A stretch of DNA of 64,000 bases. Source: Streptomyces caeruleatus. Lineage in GTDB: Bacteria > Actinomycetota > Actinomycetes > Streptomycetales > Streptomycetaceae. The stretch is from NCBI RefSeq assembly GCF_001514235.1, contig NZ_KQ948930.1, forward strand, positions 429,795 through 493,794. The letters run 5' to 3'. Shown here piece by piece: positions 15,948-24,531 of this stretch; position 1 is the first letter of the stretch, and every line of letters starts with the position of its first letter. A model generated the notes under the pieces. That model ran no database searches and had not been told where the DNA came from. It saw only the letters and a list, made by a program, of their open reading frames with translations. The translations under genes were made by a program, and so were the position numbers.

Positions 15948-18257
15948 TCACTGCCCGGTCACCACCGCCGCCTGCGGACGGATCGGCAGGCGGTTGACCG
16001 GGCGGCCCGTCGCCGCGCGTACGGCGGAGGCGATGGCCGCCGGGGAGGTGACCACCGGGACCGCGCTCACCGCCTTCGCGCCGAAGGGCGCGACCACGTC
16101 CCGCTCCTCGACCAGCTTCACGATGCGGATGTCGGGGGCGTCCAGGGCCGTCGGCAGGGAGTAGCCCGTCAGGTCGGGGTGGCGGATCAGGCCGCGGGCC
16201 GAGCGCAGGTTCTCGGTGAGCGCGATGCCCAGGCCCTGCGTCACGCCCGCCTCGATCCGCGCCTCCAGCTGGGCCGGGTTCAGGATCCGGCCGACGTCCT
16301 GGGCGAGGGCCAGCTCGACCACGCGGACCGAGCCCAGCTCGATGTCGACGTCGACGACCGCGCGGATCGCGCAGAAGGCCATGCCGACGAAGGCGTCGCC
16401 CTGACCCGTCTCGTTCAGCGGTTCGGTGGGGTGGGGGCGGCACTGGGCCGTGGCCCACAGTTCCTTGCCGTCCAGCGCCTCGGTGACGGTCGTCGACAGG
16501 ACGCCGTCGTACGACGTGATCTTGCCATCGGTGATCTGGAGCAGCTCGGTGGACATGCCGAACTTGTGCGCCAGGGGCTGGAGCAGTTGCGTACGGACCA
16601 TCTTGGCCGCGCGCTCCACCGCGCCGCCCGACACCCAGGTGTGACGGCCTCGGCAGCCGGCGCCCGCCGGGGGCTGGTCGGTGTCGACGGGCGCCACGTG
16701 CACCTCGTCGATGCCCAGCGTGTCCTGGACGATCTGCCGGGCCAGCGTCGCGAAGCCCTGGCCGGTCTCGACGGCGGCGCACAGCACCGTGGCCACCCCG
16801 TCGTGCACCTTCACCGTGGCCGTGGAGACCTCGTCCGCGCCCTCGGCGCCGAGCATGTGCACCATGCCCAGGCCGTAGCCCACGCCGCGCCGCACGGCAC
16901 CCGGTTCGCCCGCGCCCTCGGGGCCGCCGGGCAGCAGCCACTCGTCCTCGGGCGTGTCCTTGGGGAGGGCGGGCAGCGGGTAGTCCCGTACGGCCTGGAG
17001 CAGTTCCGCGACCGGCGCCGGGCAGGTCACCGTCTGGCCGGTCGGCAGGACGTCACCGGTCGCCATGGCGTTGCGCAGGCGCAGTTCCGCCGGGTCCACG
17101 CCGAGCTTCTTGGCCAGCTTGTCCATCTGCGCCTCGTAGGCGGCGCAGACCTGCATGGCGCCCTCGCCGCGCACGTGGCCGGAGGGCGGGTTGTTGGTGC
17201 GCACGGCCCAGCCCTCGATGAAGGCGTTCGGGACGACGTAGGGACCGCAGGCGAAGCCGACGGCGGCGGCCAGGGCCTCGGCGGACGTGTCCGCGTACGC
17301 GCCCGCGTCCAGCAGGATCTGCGCCTCGACCTTCACCAGCCTGCCCTCGGCGTCCGCGTGGTGGCGGTACCGCAGCAGCGTCGGGTGGCGGTGCACATGG
17401 CCCAGGAAGGACTCCTCGCGCGTGGCCGTCAGCTTCACCGGGCAGCCGGTCTTCAGCGCCAGCAGGCCGAGCGGAAGCTGGAAGCCCTGGTCCTCGCGGT
17501 CGGCGGTGGCGCCGGGGACGCCGGTGACGACGACCTTGACGCGCTCGGGTTCCAGGCCGTAGCAGGCGGCGGCCCGGTCGCGGTCGGTGTGCGGGTCGGT
17601 GGAGGCCAGGTAGAGCTCCACGCCGCCGTCGGGACGCGGGACCGCGAGGCCCGCCTCGGCGCCGATGGGGGCGGGGTCCTGGCGGCCGATGCGGTACAGG
17701 CCCTCGACCACGATGTCGCCGGCCGCGTCGGGGTCGCCGTGGCGCAGCGGGATGTGGCGGATCAGGTTGCCGTCGGGGTGCAGCGGCTCGGCCTCGAAGG
17801 CCTGCTCGGGGTCGGTGACCGGGTCGAGTACTTCGTACTCGACGATGACGGCGGCGGCGGCCAGTCGCGCGGTGTCCGGGTGGTCGGCGGCGACCGCGGC
17901 GATGGGCTCGCCGTGGTGGCGTACGACCTCGGAGGCGAAGACCGGGCGGTCCGGTGTGCCGCGGCCGTGCAGAGGGCTGCCCGGCACGTCCTCGTGCGTG
18001 ACGACGGCCCGGACGCCGGGCATCTCGCGCGCGTGGGAGGTGTCGATGGACGTGATGCGCGCGTGCGGGTGCGGCGAGCGCAGTACGGCCGCCCACAGCA
18101 GGCCCTCGGCCCACAGGTCGGCCGCGTACGGGAACGTGCCCTCGGTCTTGGCGCGGGCGTCGGCGGCCGGCAGGGAGGCGCCGAGGCCGTGCGGGATCGG
18201 CTCGGGGGCGGGTGCTGCCTCCGCGGCTGTGGTCGCGGTGGCGGCTTCGTTGCTCAC
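15948..18257 (-). CDS. Xanthine-dehydrogenase-family molybdenum-binding subunit with altered active-site motif
   Basis: 769-aa large subunit of a molybdenum hydroxylase. The N-terminal aldehyde-oxidase/XDH hammerhead domain (20-135) is followed by the Mo-pterin region, with QGFQLPLGLLALKTG, GHVRGEGAMQ and VETGQGFATLA visible. In this family the catalytic base is a Glu in a GVGEPP-like motif near the C-terminus; here the aligned stretch is K728-AVSAVP, with Ala732 at the Glu position, followed by the conserved TSPAAIASAV helix. Activity as a hydroxylase is therefore doubtful. The GTG start overlaps the 2Fe-2S gene stop (GTGA); it is the third gene of a FAD-FeS-Mo operon. Confidence 0.87.
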   Translation of the reverse strand: MSNEAATATTAAEAAPAPEPIPHGLGASLPAADARAKTEGTFPYAADLWAEGLLWAAVLRSPHPHARITSIDTSHAREMPGVRAVVTHEDVPGSPLHGRGTPDRPVFASEVVRHHGEPIAAVAADHPDTARLAAAAVIVEYEVLDPVTDPEQAFEAEPLHPDGNLIRHIPLRHGDPDAAGDIVVEGLYRIGRQDPAPIGAEAGLAVPRPDGGVELYLASTDPHTDRDRAAACYGLEPERVKVVVTGVPGATADREDQGFQLPLGLLALKTGCPVKLTATREESFLGHVHRHPTLLRYRHHADAEGRLVKVEAQILLDAGAYADTSAEALAAAVGFACGPYVVPNAFIEGWAVRTNNPPSGHVRGEGAMQVCAAYEAQMDKLAKKLGVDPAELRLRNAMATGDVLPTGQTVTCPAPVAELLQAVRDYPLPALPKDTPEDEWLLPGGPEGAGEPGAVRRGVGYGLGMVHMLGAEGADEVSTATVKVHDGVATVLCAAVETGQGFATLARQIVQDTLGIDEVHVAPVDTDQPPAGAGCRGRHTWVSGGAVERAAKMVRTQLLQPLAHKFGMSTELLQITDGKITSYDGVLSTTVTEALDGKELWATAQCRPHPTEPLNETGQGDAFVGMAFCAIRAVVDVDIELGSVRVVELALAQDVGRILNPAQLEARIEAGVTQGLGIALTENLRSARGLIRHPDLTGYSLPTALDAPDIRIVKLVEERDVVAPFGAKAVSAVPVVTSPAAIASAVRAATGRPVNRLPIRPQAAVVTGQ

Positions 18258-19870
18258 GCCTGGCCTCCGTCCTGTCCGTACGCCTGGTCATGCGGTCCCC
18301 CGGGGCCGCGTGCCTCGAACGCCGACGGGTTGACCCCGCCGGCCCCGGGGCCCGCCTGGTGGGGAATACGTGGCTCGTCGCCGTTCTGTTCGCCGTCGCC
18401 GGCCGCCGTGTGGGCCTCGCGTTCGGCGACGACCTCCTTGACGGCCTCGACCACGCCCCGGTATCCGGAGCAACGGCAGAGGTTGCCGCAGAGTGCCTGG
18501 CGGGTCTCCATCTCGCTGGGCGCCGGGTTGCCCTCCAGCAGGTCGTGCACGGTCATCGCCATGCCCGGCACGCAGAAGCCGCACTGCACGGCGCCGCACC
18601 GCGCGAGCGCCCGCTGCACGTCGGAGGGCTGCCCGTCCTCGGCGAGGCCCTCGACGGTACGGACCTCGCTGCCCGCGGCGGTGACGGCGGGCACCAGGCA
18701 GGACGCCACGAGCCGTCCGTCGACCTGCACGTTGCAGGCCCCGCACTCGCCCTGCGAGCAGCCGTCCTTGGCGCCCGCGAGGCCGAGCCGTTCACGCAGC
18801 ACGTAGAGCAGCGACTCACCGATCCAGGCGTCCGAGACGGGCCGGTCGACGCCGTTGACGCGCAGGACGTAGGAGGCGAGGGGGTGTTCCTCGCCGGTGG
18901 GGGCCGGTACGCCGTCGGAGGCGGCGGTCCGGGCCGGTTCCTCGGCGGGGGCGCCGTCCTCGGCCGGGGCGGTCTCGGCGGACGCCTCTGCCGGGCCCTC
19001 TGCGGCCTCTGGGGCGCCCTGGGTGTCCGGGGCGACCTCACCGGGCCCGGGGGCGGTCTGTGAGGCCTGTGCGGGCTCTGAGGGGCTCTCGGCGGACTCC
19101 TCGGCGGGCGGCTCGGGCGTGAACTCGGGCGCGCTCTGGGCCTGATGCTCGTGCGGGTGCGGGACGGGCTGCTCGGCGGCGTACGCGTCGGGGTGCGGCG
19201 GCTGCCCGTGCACGTGCCCGGCCGCGGACCCGGCTCCCACCGCCTCCTCGGCCGTCGCGGCGGCCTCGGCCTGCTGACCCCACGGCTGCCCGGTCGGCTG
19301 CGTCGCCCAGGGCGCGGGCGCGCCGCCGGGCAGGGTGGCCGGAGGGGTTCCGCCCCACTGCTCGACGAGCGACGACGTGGTGAACTCGCCCGATTCATCC
19401 GGAAGGTCACCATCGGCGACGGGGATCGACCACTGCCCGGTGACGTCGTGACCGGGCGCGGCAGCGGCCTCGTGACCCGCCGGGCCGGCCTGGCCCTGCG
19501 CGGTCTCCGAGAAGTCCCACTGCTGGGTCGCCCCGGGGTTGTACGCGAACTGGCCGGTGCCGGCGCCCTGCGCCATGGCGTTCGGGTCGGGCCACTGGTT
19601 GCCGTCGCCGGGCGGGCCCGCGACCGGCCAGCCGCCCGGGGCCGCGGGGTCGGCGTTCCCGGCCGGTCCCGGTGTGGCCGTTATCTGCGGGGGCACATAG
19701 CCGTGGCCGCGCGCGGCGAGCGGGGTGTCCGAGGAGGCCAGGAGGGCGTCGACGCCCCCTTCGGGAAGCTTGACGAAGGCGGTGGCGCCGTCGTCGTAGT
19801 CGCCCTGGGGCAGCGGGTCCCAGCGACCGCCGCCCTGGGGCGTGCCCTCTCCGTGCTGGTCGTCGGTCAC
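18254..19870 (-). CDS. 2Fe-2S subunit of the XDH-like enzyme with a ~330-residue disordered N-terminal extension
   Basis: 538 aa, about three times the usual 160-200. Residues 331-485 are the electron-transfer subunit: the plant-ferredoxin-like cluster site CSQGECGAC (371-379) with a further Cys at 391, then the second-cluster motifs CGAVQCGFC and CGNLCRC. Residues 1-330 are rich in Pro, Gly, Ala, Gln and Glu, with scattered aromatic motifs (GQFAYNP, QQWDFSE, GQWSIPVA, APWATQ, QPWGQQ), and look intrinsically disordered. The GTG at 19870 overlaps the FAD-subunit stop (GTGA) and there is no other start near the ferredoxin domain, so the extension seems genuine. Confidence 0.88.
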   Translation of the reverse strand: MTDDQHGEGTPQGGGRWDPLPQGDYDDGATAFVKLPEGGVDALLASSDTPLAARGHGYVPPQITATPGPAGNADPAAPGGWPVAGPPGDGNQWPDPNAMAQGAGTGQFAYNPGATQQWDFSETAQGQAGPAGHEAAAAPGHDVTGQWSIPVADGDLPDESGEFTTSSLVEQWGGTPPATLPGGAPAPWATQPTGQPWGQQAEAAATAEEAVGAGSAAGHVHGQPPHPDAYAAEQPVPHPHEHQAQSAPEFTPEPPAEESAESPSEPAQASQTAPGPGEVAPDTQGAPEAAEGPAEASAETAPAEDGAPAEEPARTAASDGVPAPTGEEHPLASYVLRVNGVDRPVSDAWIGESLLYVLRERLGLAGAKDGCSQGECGACNVQVDGRLVASCLVPAVTAAGSEVRTVEGLAEDGQPSDVQRALARCGAVQCGFCVPGMAMTVHDLLEGNPAPSEMETRQALCGNLCRCSGYRGVVEAVKEVVAEREAHTAAGDGEQNGDEPRIPHQAGPGAGGVNPSAFEARGPGGPHDQAYGQDGGQA

Positions 19871-20760
19871 GACAGCGCCCTCCCCAGTGCTCGTCGGGCC
19901 AGCGCGGCGACGGTGCGCCGCAGGTGCAGTACGGCGGGCGGATGCTGCGGTACGGAGCCGTCCTCGGCCGGGGCCGGGTCCGGGATGCAGGCCGCGGCGA
20001 CGTACTCCCCGAAGGCGTTCAGGGCCTCGGGGACGATCGCGCGGTTGTTGTCCCAGTCGATCAGCTGGGCGACCCAGTGCTCGGCGTCCAGCGGCCGCAG
20101 CGGCATCGGCGCTATGGCGCCGACGGCGCACCTGATGCCGCGCCGCGCCGGGTCGAGCACGACGGCGACGGATGCCATGGCGCGCCCCGGGCCGGTGCGG
20201 CCGGTGGCCTTGAGGAAGACCTGCGGGGCGTGCAGCAGCGGCACGCGCACGTAGCCGATGAGTTCACCGGCCCGCAGCATGTCCATGCCGGCCAGCAGGT
20301 GCGACACCGGGATCTCCCGACGGGCTCCGCCCGGGCCCGCGATGATCAGGGTCGCTTCGAGGGCGGCGAGGACCGGCAGCGCGTCACCGGTCGGGGACGC
20401 CGAGGCGATGTTGCCGCCCAGGGTGCCCGCGTTGCGGATCTGCGGCGGGCCCGCGGCGCGTGCGGCGGCCGCGAGCGCCGGGATCAGGGCGGCGAAGTCG
20501 GGGCGACCCATACGCGCGTGCGTGAGGCCCGCTCCGAGCAGGGCGTGACCGTCCTGGTACTGCCAGCCGCGGATCTCGCTGATCTTGCCGAGGCCGACCA
20601 GTGCGGCGGGCCTGAGCTGCCCGGAGTTGACGGCGGCCATGAGGTCGGTGCCGCCCGCGACGGGCACGGCGGCGGGCACGGCGGCGAGTGCCGCCACGGC
20701 CTCGTCCAGCGTCGTGGGCAGCGTGACGGCCTGCGCCGCCTGCGGTGCGCTCGTGGTCAA
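19867..20760 (-). CDS. FAD-binding subunit of the XDH-like enzyme
   Basis: 297 aa of the CoxM/XdhB fold. The FAD-binding motifs VPVAGGTDLMA (about 36-46) and NAGTLGGNIASASPTGDALP (about 110-129) are intact, and the C-terminal CO-dehydrogenase flavoprotein domain follows. The start is a TTG preceded by GGGAAGGGG at good spacing; longer readings run into non-coding sequence. It is the first gene of the three-gene unit, ending in a GTGA overlap with the 2Fe-2S gene. It passes electrons from the FeS clusters to NAD or another acceptor. Confidence 0.87.
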   Translation of the reverse strand: MTTSAPQAAQAVTLPTTLDEAVAALAAVPAAVPVAGGTDLMAAVNSGQLRPAALVGLGKISEIRGWQYQDGHALLGAGLTHARMGRPDFAALIPALAAAARAAGPPQIRNAGTLGGNIASASPTGDALPVLAALEATLIIAGPGGARREIPVSHLLAGMDMLRAGELIGYVRVPLLHAPQVFLKATGRTGPGRAMASVAVVLDPARRGIRCAVGAIAPMPLRPLDAEHWVAQLIDWDNNRAIVPEALNAFGEYVAAACIPDPAPAEDGSVPQHPPAVLHLRRTVAALARRALGRALS

Positions 20761-20986
20761 ACCGGCTGCCCCTTCCCGCTGCCCCACCTGGTCCCACCTG
20801 TGCTGCCGTACGGTACGTGCTGACAGGGCGGACGTGGCAACTCTGGCACATCTTCGCAGGACCCGAGGACAGGGGTCCGCTAGGAGGCATTCGCCCACCT
20901 CATCGGGGAGATGGTCCGTTTTCGTACGGCATCACCGGTGTTTACCGATTGACACTCTTCGGTGACCCCTTGCCGGTTTTTTTCAA

Positions 20987-22612
20987 TTACCTGTTCGGGG
21001 GTGGGCCGTCGATCGGGCGGCCGAGCACGCCGGGGCGCCGCTGCCACGGCCGCGGTCCCGTCGGCGGACGGTAGGCGACTCCCAGGGCGTCGAGCCGCCG
21101 GTAGTGGGTGGCCATCCGGTGCTCGAAGTCGGCGAAGTCCCGTTCCGCGGGGGCGGGCAGGCGGCTCCAGGCGACCTCGGCGAAGGCGGCGAGGCGCGGG
21201 AACGCCTGGTAGTCCACGCGCGCCTGGTCCTCCATCACCTCGGTCCACAGGTTGGCCTGCGTACCGAGCACGTGCCGGGCCTCGTCGGACGTCAACTGCG
21301 GTGGCACCGGCTCGAACCGATAGACGTCCTCCAGGGTGCGCACATAGCCGATCGGCACCGGCTCGTCGGCGCCCGCGTGCTGACGGTGGTCCAGGTACAC
21401 CTGCTGCTCCGGGCACATGACGACGTCGTGACCCGCGCGGGCCGCCGCGATGCCGCCCGCGTACCCGCGCCAGGACGACACGGCCGCCCCGTCGGCGAGA
21501 CCGCCCTCCAGGATCTCGTCCCAGCCGATGAGCCTGCGCCCGCGCGCGGTCAGCCACTTGTCGAAGTGGCCGATGAACCAGGCCTGGAGTTCGTCCTCGT
21601 CCCTCAGCCCGAGTTCCCGGATGCGTTCCTGTGCGGTCGGCGACCGCCGCCACTGGTCCTTGAGGCATTCGTCACCTCCGACATGAACGAACTCCGACGG
21701 GAACAGCTCCAGGACTTCCTCGAGGACCCCCTCGTAGAAGCGCAGGGTGTTGTCAGTGGGGGCGAGTACGTTCGGACTGATCCCCCAGGTGTCCCAGACG
21801 GAGAGGACGGTGCCCCCCTCAATGGATGCGGTGGTGACGTCGGTGTTGCCGAGTTCCGGATACGCGGCGATGGCGGCCTGCGAGTGGCCGGGTACGTCGA
21901 TTTCGGGGACGACGGCGATATGCCGCTCGGCGGCGTAGGCGACGATCTCGCGGATGTCGTTCCGGGTGTAGTAGCCGCCGTGCGGCTTCTCCTCCCACAG
22001 CGGGGAGGCCCGATGGCCGAATTTCGTACGGGCCCGCCAGGAGCCGACCTCCGTCAGCCGCGGGTACTTCTCGATCTCGATGCGCCAGCCCTGGTCGTCC
22101 GTCAGATGGAAGTGGAAGACGTTGAGTTTGTGGGCGGCCATCAGGTCCAGGTAGCGCAGGACACCGTCCTTGGGCATGAAGTGCCGGGCCACGTCGAGCA
22201 TGAGGCCGCGCCAGCGGAAGCGGGGCGAGTCCCGGATCTCCGTCAGCGGCAGCCGCCACGTACGGCCGGGAAGGGGTGCGCGCCGGAAGGCGTCGGGGCC
22301 GAGGAGCTGGCGCAGCGTCTGGGCGCCCCAGAAGACACCCGCGGGCGAGCCGCCCTGGATGTGGACGCCGTGGGGGGCGACGACGAGGCGGTATTCCACG
22401 GAGTCGAGGCCGGGCTGGACGGACAGATGGAGGACGTCGTGCTCGTCTCCCTTCTTGGGCGGCAGCGCCAGCCCGGTCGCCGCGCCGAGCGTCCCGCGCA
22501 GCCGGCGCGCGACGTCCTCGGTGCCCGGCCCGGCCTCGATCCCGAAGCCGTCACCGAGTTCGTAGAAACCCTCGGCCCGCTCCATCTGGCGAGGTGCCGG
22601 AATGAGATCCAT
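20987..22612 (-). CDS. Cytoplasmic GH20 beta-N-acetylhexosaminidase
   Basis: 541 aa. The GH20b N-terminal domain (1-125) is followed by the TIM barrel with HFHLTDDQGWRIEI and the catalytic Asp-Glu in VHVGGDECLKDQW (about 313-314), where the Asp orients the substrate acetamido group for assisted catalysis. There is no signal peptide, so it should act inside the cell on imported chito-oligosaccharides, releasing GlcNAc. This suits its place directly behind the sugar ABC-transporter genes on the same strand. In Streptomyces such transport/hydrolysis sets are often under DasR or similar regulators; no such site was confirmed here. Confidence 0.92.
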   Translation of the reverse strand: MDLIPAPRQMERAEGFYELGDGFGIEAGPGTEDVARRLRGTLGAATGLALPPKKGDEHDVLHLSVQPGLDSVEYRLVVAPHGVHIQGGSPAGVFWGAQTLRQLLGPDAFRRAPLPGRTWRLPLTEIRDSPRFRWRGLMLDVARHFMPKDGVLRYLDLMAAHKLNVFHFHLTDDQGWRIEIEKYPRLTEVGSWRARTKFGHRASPLWEEKPHGGYYTRNDIREIVAYAAERHIAVVPEIDVPGHSQAAIAAYPELGNTDVTTASIEGGTVLSVWDTWGISPNVLAPTDNTLRFYEGVLEEVLELFPSEFVHVGGDECLKDQWRRSPTAQERIRELGLRDEDELQAWFIGHFDKWLTARGRRLIGWDEILEGGLADGAAVSSWRGYAGGIAAARAGHDVVMCPEQQVYLDHRQHAGADEPVPIGYVRTLEDVYRFEPVPPQLTSDEARHVLGTQANLWTEVMEDQARVDYQAFPRLAAFAEVAWSRLPAPAERDFADFEHRMATHYRRLDALGVAYRPPTGPRPWQRRPGVLGRPIDGPPPNR

Positions 22613-22627
22613 GAATGATCAGACCTT

Positions 22628-22687
22628 TCAGCCCTTGACTCGGTCCTTGACTCGGTCCTTGACTCGGTCCTTGATTCAGTCCTTGAC
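22628..22687 (-). repeat. Five tandem 12-base units spanning the permease stop codon
   Basis: Five contiguous 12-base units of the form GTCAAGGACCGA (minus strand), the first carrying TGA instead of CGA as the permease stop and the last another TGA in the same frame. Each unit would encode Val/Ile-Lys-Asp-Arg. A single T-to-C change at the first stop would add about 19 residues to the permease. Confidence 0.9.
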
Positions 22688-23527
22688 CGCTCCGCCCAGC
22701 CCCGACACCAGCCGGCGCTGCACGAGCACGAAGAAGACCAGTACCGGAATCGTCATCACCGTGGAAGCCGCCATCACGCCGCCCCAGTCCGGCTCGTCCG
22801 GCTTGTAGAAGACGAGCAGGGCCATCGGCAGCGTGGACTGCGAGGTGTCGCTGATGATGAAGGACTTGGCGAACAGGAAGTCGTTCCAGGCGGAGATGAA
22901 GGAGAAAACGCTGGTGGCCACCAGCCCCGGGAAGACCAGCGGGAAAAGGATCTGCCACAGGAATCGCGAGCGGCTCGCCCCGTCCATGTACGCGGCCTCC
23001 TCCAGCGCCTCCGGAACGGCCTTCACAAACCCCCGCAGCATCCAGATCGCGAACGGCAGCGAGAAGGCGATGTGCGGCAGGATCAGCGAGCCCAGCGTGT
23101 TCAGTTGGCCGAAGTCCCGCATGAGGAAGAACAGGGGGATCGTCAGGGCCTCCACCGGCACCATCTGGGCCACCAGAAACATGATCAGCAGGGTGGTCCG
23201 GAAGCGGAAGCGGAATCGTGTCACCGCGGTCGCGGCGAGAAACGCGATCAACGCCGAGACGATCACGACACTGCACGCGACGACGAGGCTGTTGAGGAAG
23301 TACCGGCCGAATTCGTTCTGCTCGAAGACCCGCCGGAAGGAATCCAAGGAGGGCGCCAGCGTCCACGGCCGAGGCTCGCTCGACTCGATCTCCCCGGCCG
23401 GTTTGAAGGCGCTGAGCACCATCCAGTACAGCGGAAACGCCACCACCACGGCGATCAGCAGCGCGGACGCCTCGGCGAACAGGCGCCAGGGCCGCCGTAC
23501 GAGACGCACGGAACTCAAGGACCTCAC
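22676..23527 (-). CDS. Sugar ABC transporter permease, MalG type
   Basis: 283 aa with six membrane segments and the coupling loop EEAAYMDGASRSRFLWQILF. The GTG start at 23527 overlaps the stop of the MalF-type partner (GTGA). The protein ends in VKD at a stop located in the first unit of a five-copy 12-base tandem repeat. Together with the MalF partner, the lipoprotein and the GH20 enzyme it forms an oligosaccharide import module, probably for chito-oligosaccharides. No dedicated ATPase is present; Streptomyces importers of this class share MsiK encoded elsewhere. Confidence 0.9.
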   Translation of the reverse strand: MRSLSSVRLVRRPWRLFAEASALLIAVVVAFPLYWMVLSAFKPAGEIESSEPRPWTLAPSLDSFRRVFEQNEFGRYFLNSLVVACSVVIVSALIAFLAATAVTRFRFRFRTTLLIMFLVAQMVPVEALTIPLFFLMRDFGQLNTLGSLILPHIAFSLPFAIWMLRGFVKAVPEALEEAAYMDGASRSRFLWQILFPLVFPGLVATSVFSFISAWNDFLFAKSFIISDTSQSTLPMALLVFYKPDEPDWGGVMAASTVMTIPVLVFFVLVQRRLVSGLGGAVKD

Positions 23528-24531
23528 ATCTCCTCCCCCTGTCTGCGCAGCAGCCGCAGATATACGAGCGTCACGGCCAGCAGGATCAGCAGCATCACGA
23601 CACCGATCGCCGAACCCAGGCTGTACTGCGAGGACGCGAACGCCTTCTGGTAGGCGTACACATTCAGGACCAGGTTCTGCCCCGCGATGCCGCCCCCGTT
23701 GGTCATCACATAGATCTGCGTGAAGACCTTGAAGTCCCAGATCACCGACTGGATGGTGACAACCACCAGGATCGGCCGCAGCATCGGCGCCAGCACCGAC
23801 CGCCAGATCCGCCACTGCGAGGCCCCGTCCAGCGCGGCGGCCTCCAGCACCTCGGCGGGAACGGCCTTGATCCCCGCGTACACCGTCACCATCACGAACG
23901 GAAAGGAGCACCACACCACTTCGAGCAGCACGAGAAAGAAGGCACTGAGCCGCCCGTACGTCCAGGAGTAGTCCCCGAGCCCCAGCATCCGGTTCACCGG
24001 CCCGAAGTCCGGGTCGAAGAGGAACAGCCACACAGTCGACCCGGTGATGGCCGGGGTCGCCCAGGCCCCCAGCGCGGCCAGCATCAAGGCAAGCCGCGGC
24101 ACGGCACGTACGCGGGTGAGCAGCACGGCGAGAGAACAGCCGACGGCGAGGGTGGACACGACACAGGCGCCCGCGAACAGCACGGTCGCCAGCAACACCT
24201 CCCAGAACTGCCGGTCCCCGAAGAGCTCGGCGTAGTTCCCGAACCCTTCGAAGGTGGTCGGTTCACCCCCGCTGACCTGCGCTTGGGTGTACTGAAAGAA
24301 GGAGATCAGCCCAAGCTGATAGACGGGATAGACAAGCAGCCCGCCGAGAACGACGAGGGCGGGGGCGAGATAGAGCCAGGGTGTCCTCTGACTCCGCCCA
24401 CGGCGACGCCCCTGGGGGCGCGGGGCTGTGTTGGATTTGCGGCTACCGCCGCGTGGGCGCGACAAGCCACGACCCTGCCGCACCCGCCGACGCTCCAGAA
24501 CCCCCGAGCTACTGGGCGCACCCGGTGTCAT
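23524..24531 (-). CDS. Sugar ABC transporter permease, MalF type, with a repeat-derived N-terminus
   Basis: 335 aa. Six membrane segments follow residue 50, and the coupling loop LEAAALDGASQWRIWRSVLA is clear. Residues about 8-48 are basic and low in hydrophobics (for example VRQGRGLSRPRGG) and are encoded by a copy of the dispersed GC repeat at 24405-24470, read from its minus strand. The ATG at 24531 overlaps the binding-protein stop (ATGA) but has no evident ribosome site; a GTG at 24483 is an alternative that would shorten the tail by 16 residues. The transport core is ordinary. Confidence 0.87.
   Translation of the reverse strand: MTPGAPSSSGVLERRRVRQGRGLSRPRGGSRKSNTAPRPQGRRRGRSQRTPWLYLAPALVVLGGLLVYPVYQLGLISFFQYTQAQVSGGEPTTFEGFGNYAELFGDRQFWEVLLATVLFAGACVVSTLAVGCSLAVLLTRVRAVPRLALMLAALGAWATPAITGSTVWLFLFDPDFGPVNRMLGLGDYSWTYGRLSAFFLVLLEVVWCSFPFVMVTVYAGIKAVPAEVLEAAALDGASQWRIWRSVLAPMLRPILVVVTIQSVIWDFKVFTQIYVMTNGGGIAGQNLVLNVYAYQKAFASSQYSLGSAIGVVMLLILLAVTLVYLRLLRRQGEEM
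24405..24470 (+). repeat. Dispersed GC-rich repeat, copy B (long form), inside a coding region
   Basis: Long form: GACGCCCC, then GGGGGCGCGGGGCTG, a variable eight-base stretch, an inner hairpin GCGGC-TACC-GCCGC, and GCGCGACAAGCC. Same outer scheme as copy C at 47.35 kb. It lies within the 5-prime part of the MalF-type permease reading frame. Confidence 0.75.

Noticed and set aside
15797..15997. Small gene in the gap after the SUKH-4 gene
   Set aside because: Arg/Gly-rich translation, no ribosome site, and it runs into the end of the molybdenum-subunit gene on the other strand.
16179..18806. 875-codon open frame opposite the molybdenum subunit
   Set aside because: It mirrors the third-position GC bias of the real gene, its translation has no protein-like motifs, and it crosses two overlapping real genes.
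20935..20986. Possible terminator after the GH20 gene
   Set aside because: TCACCG/CGGTGA arms exist but the loop is long and the pairing weak; the A/T run beside it is not in a terminator position for the hairpin.
22628..22687. Tandem repeats considered as a CRISPR array
   Set aside because: Units are 12 bases with no spacers and no cas genes are present; it is a simple slippage array.
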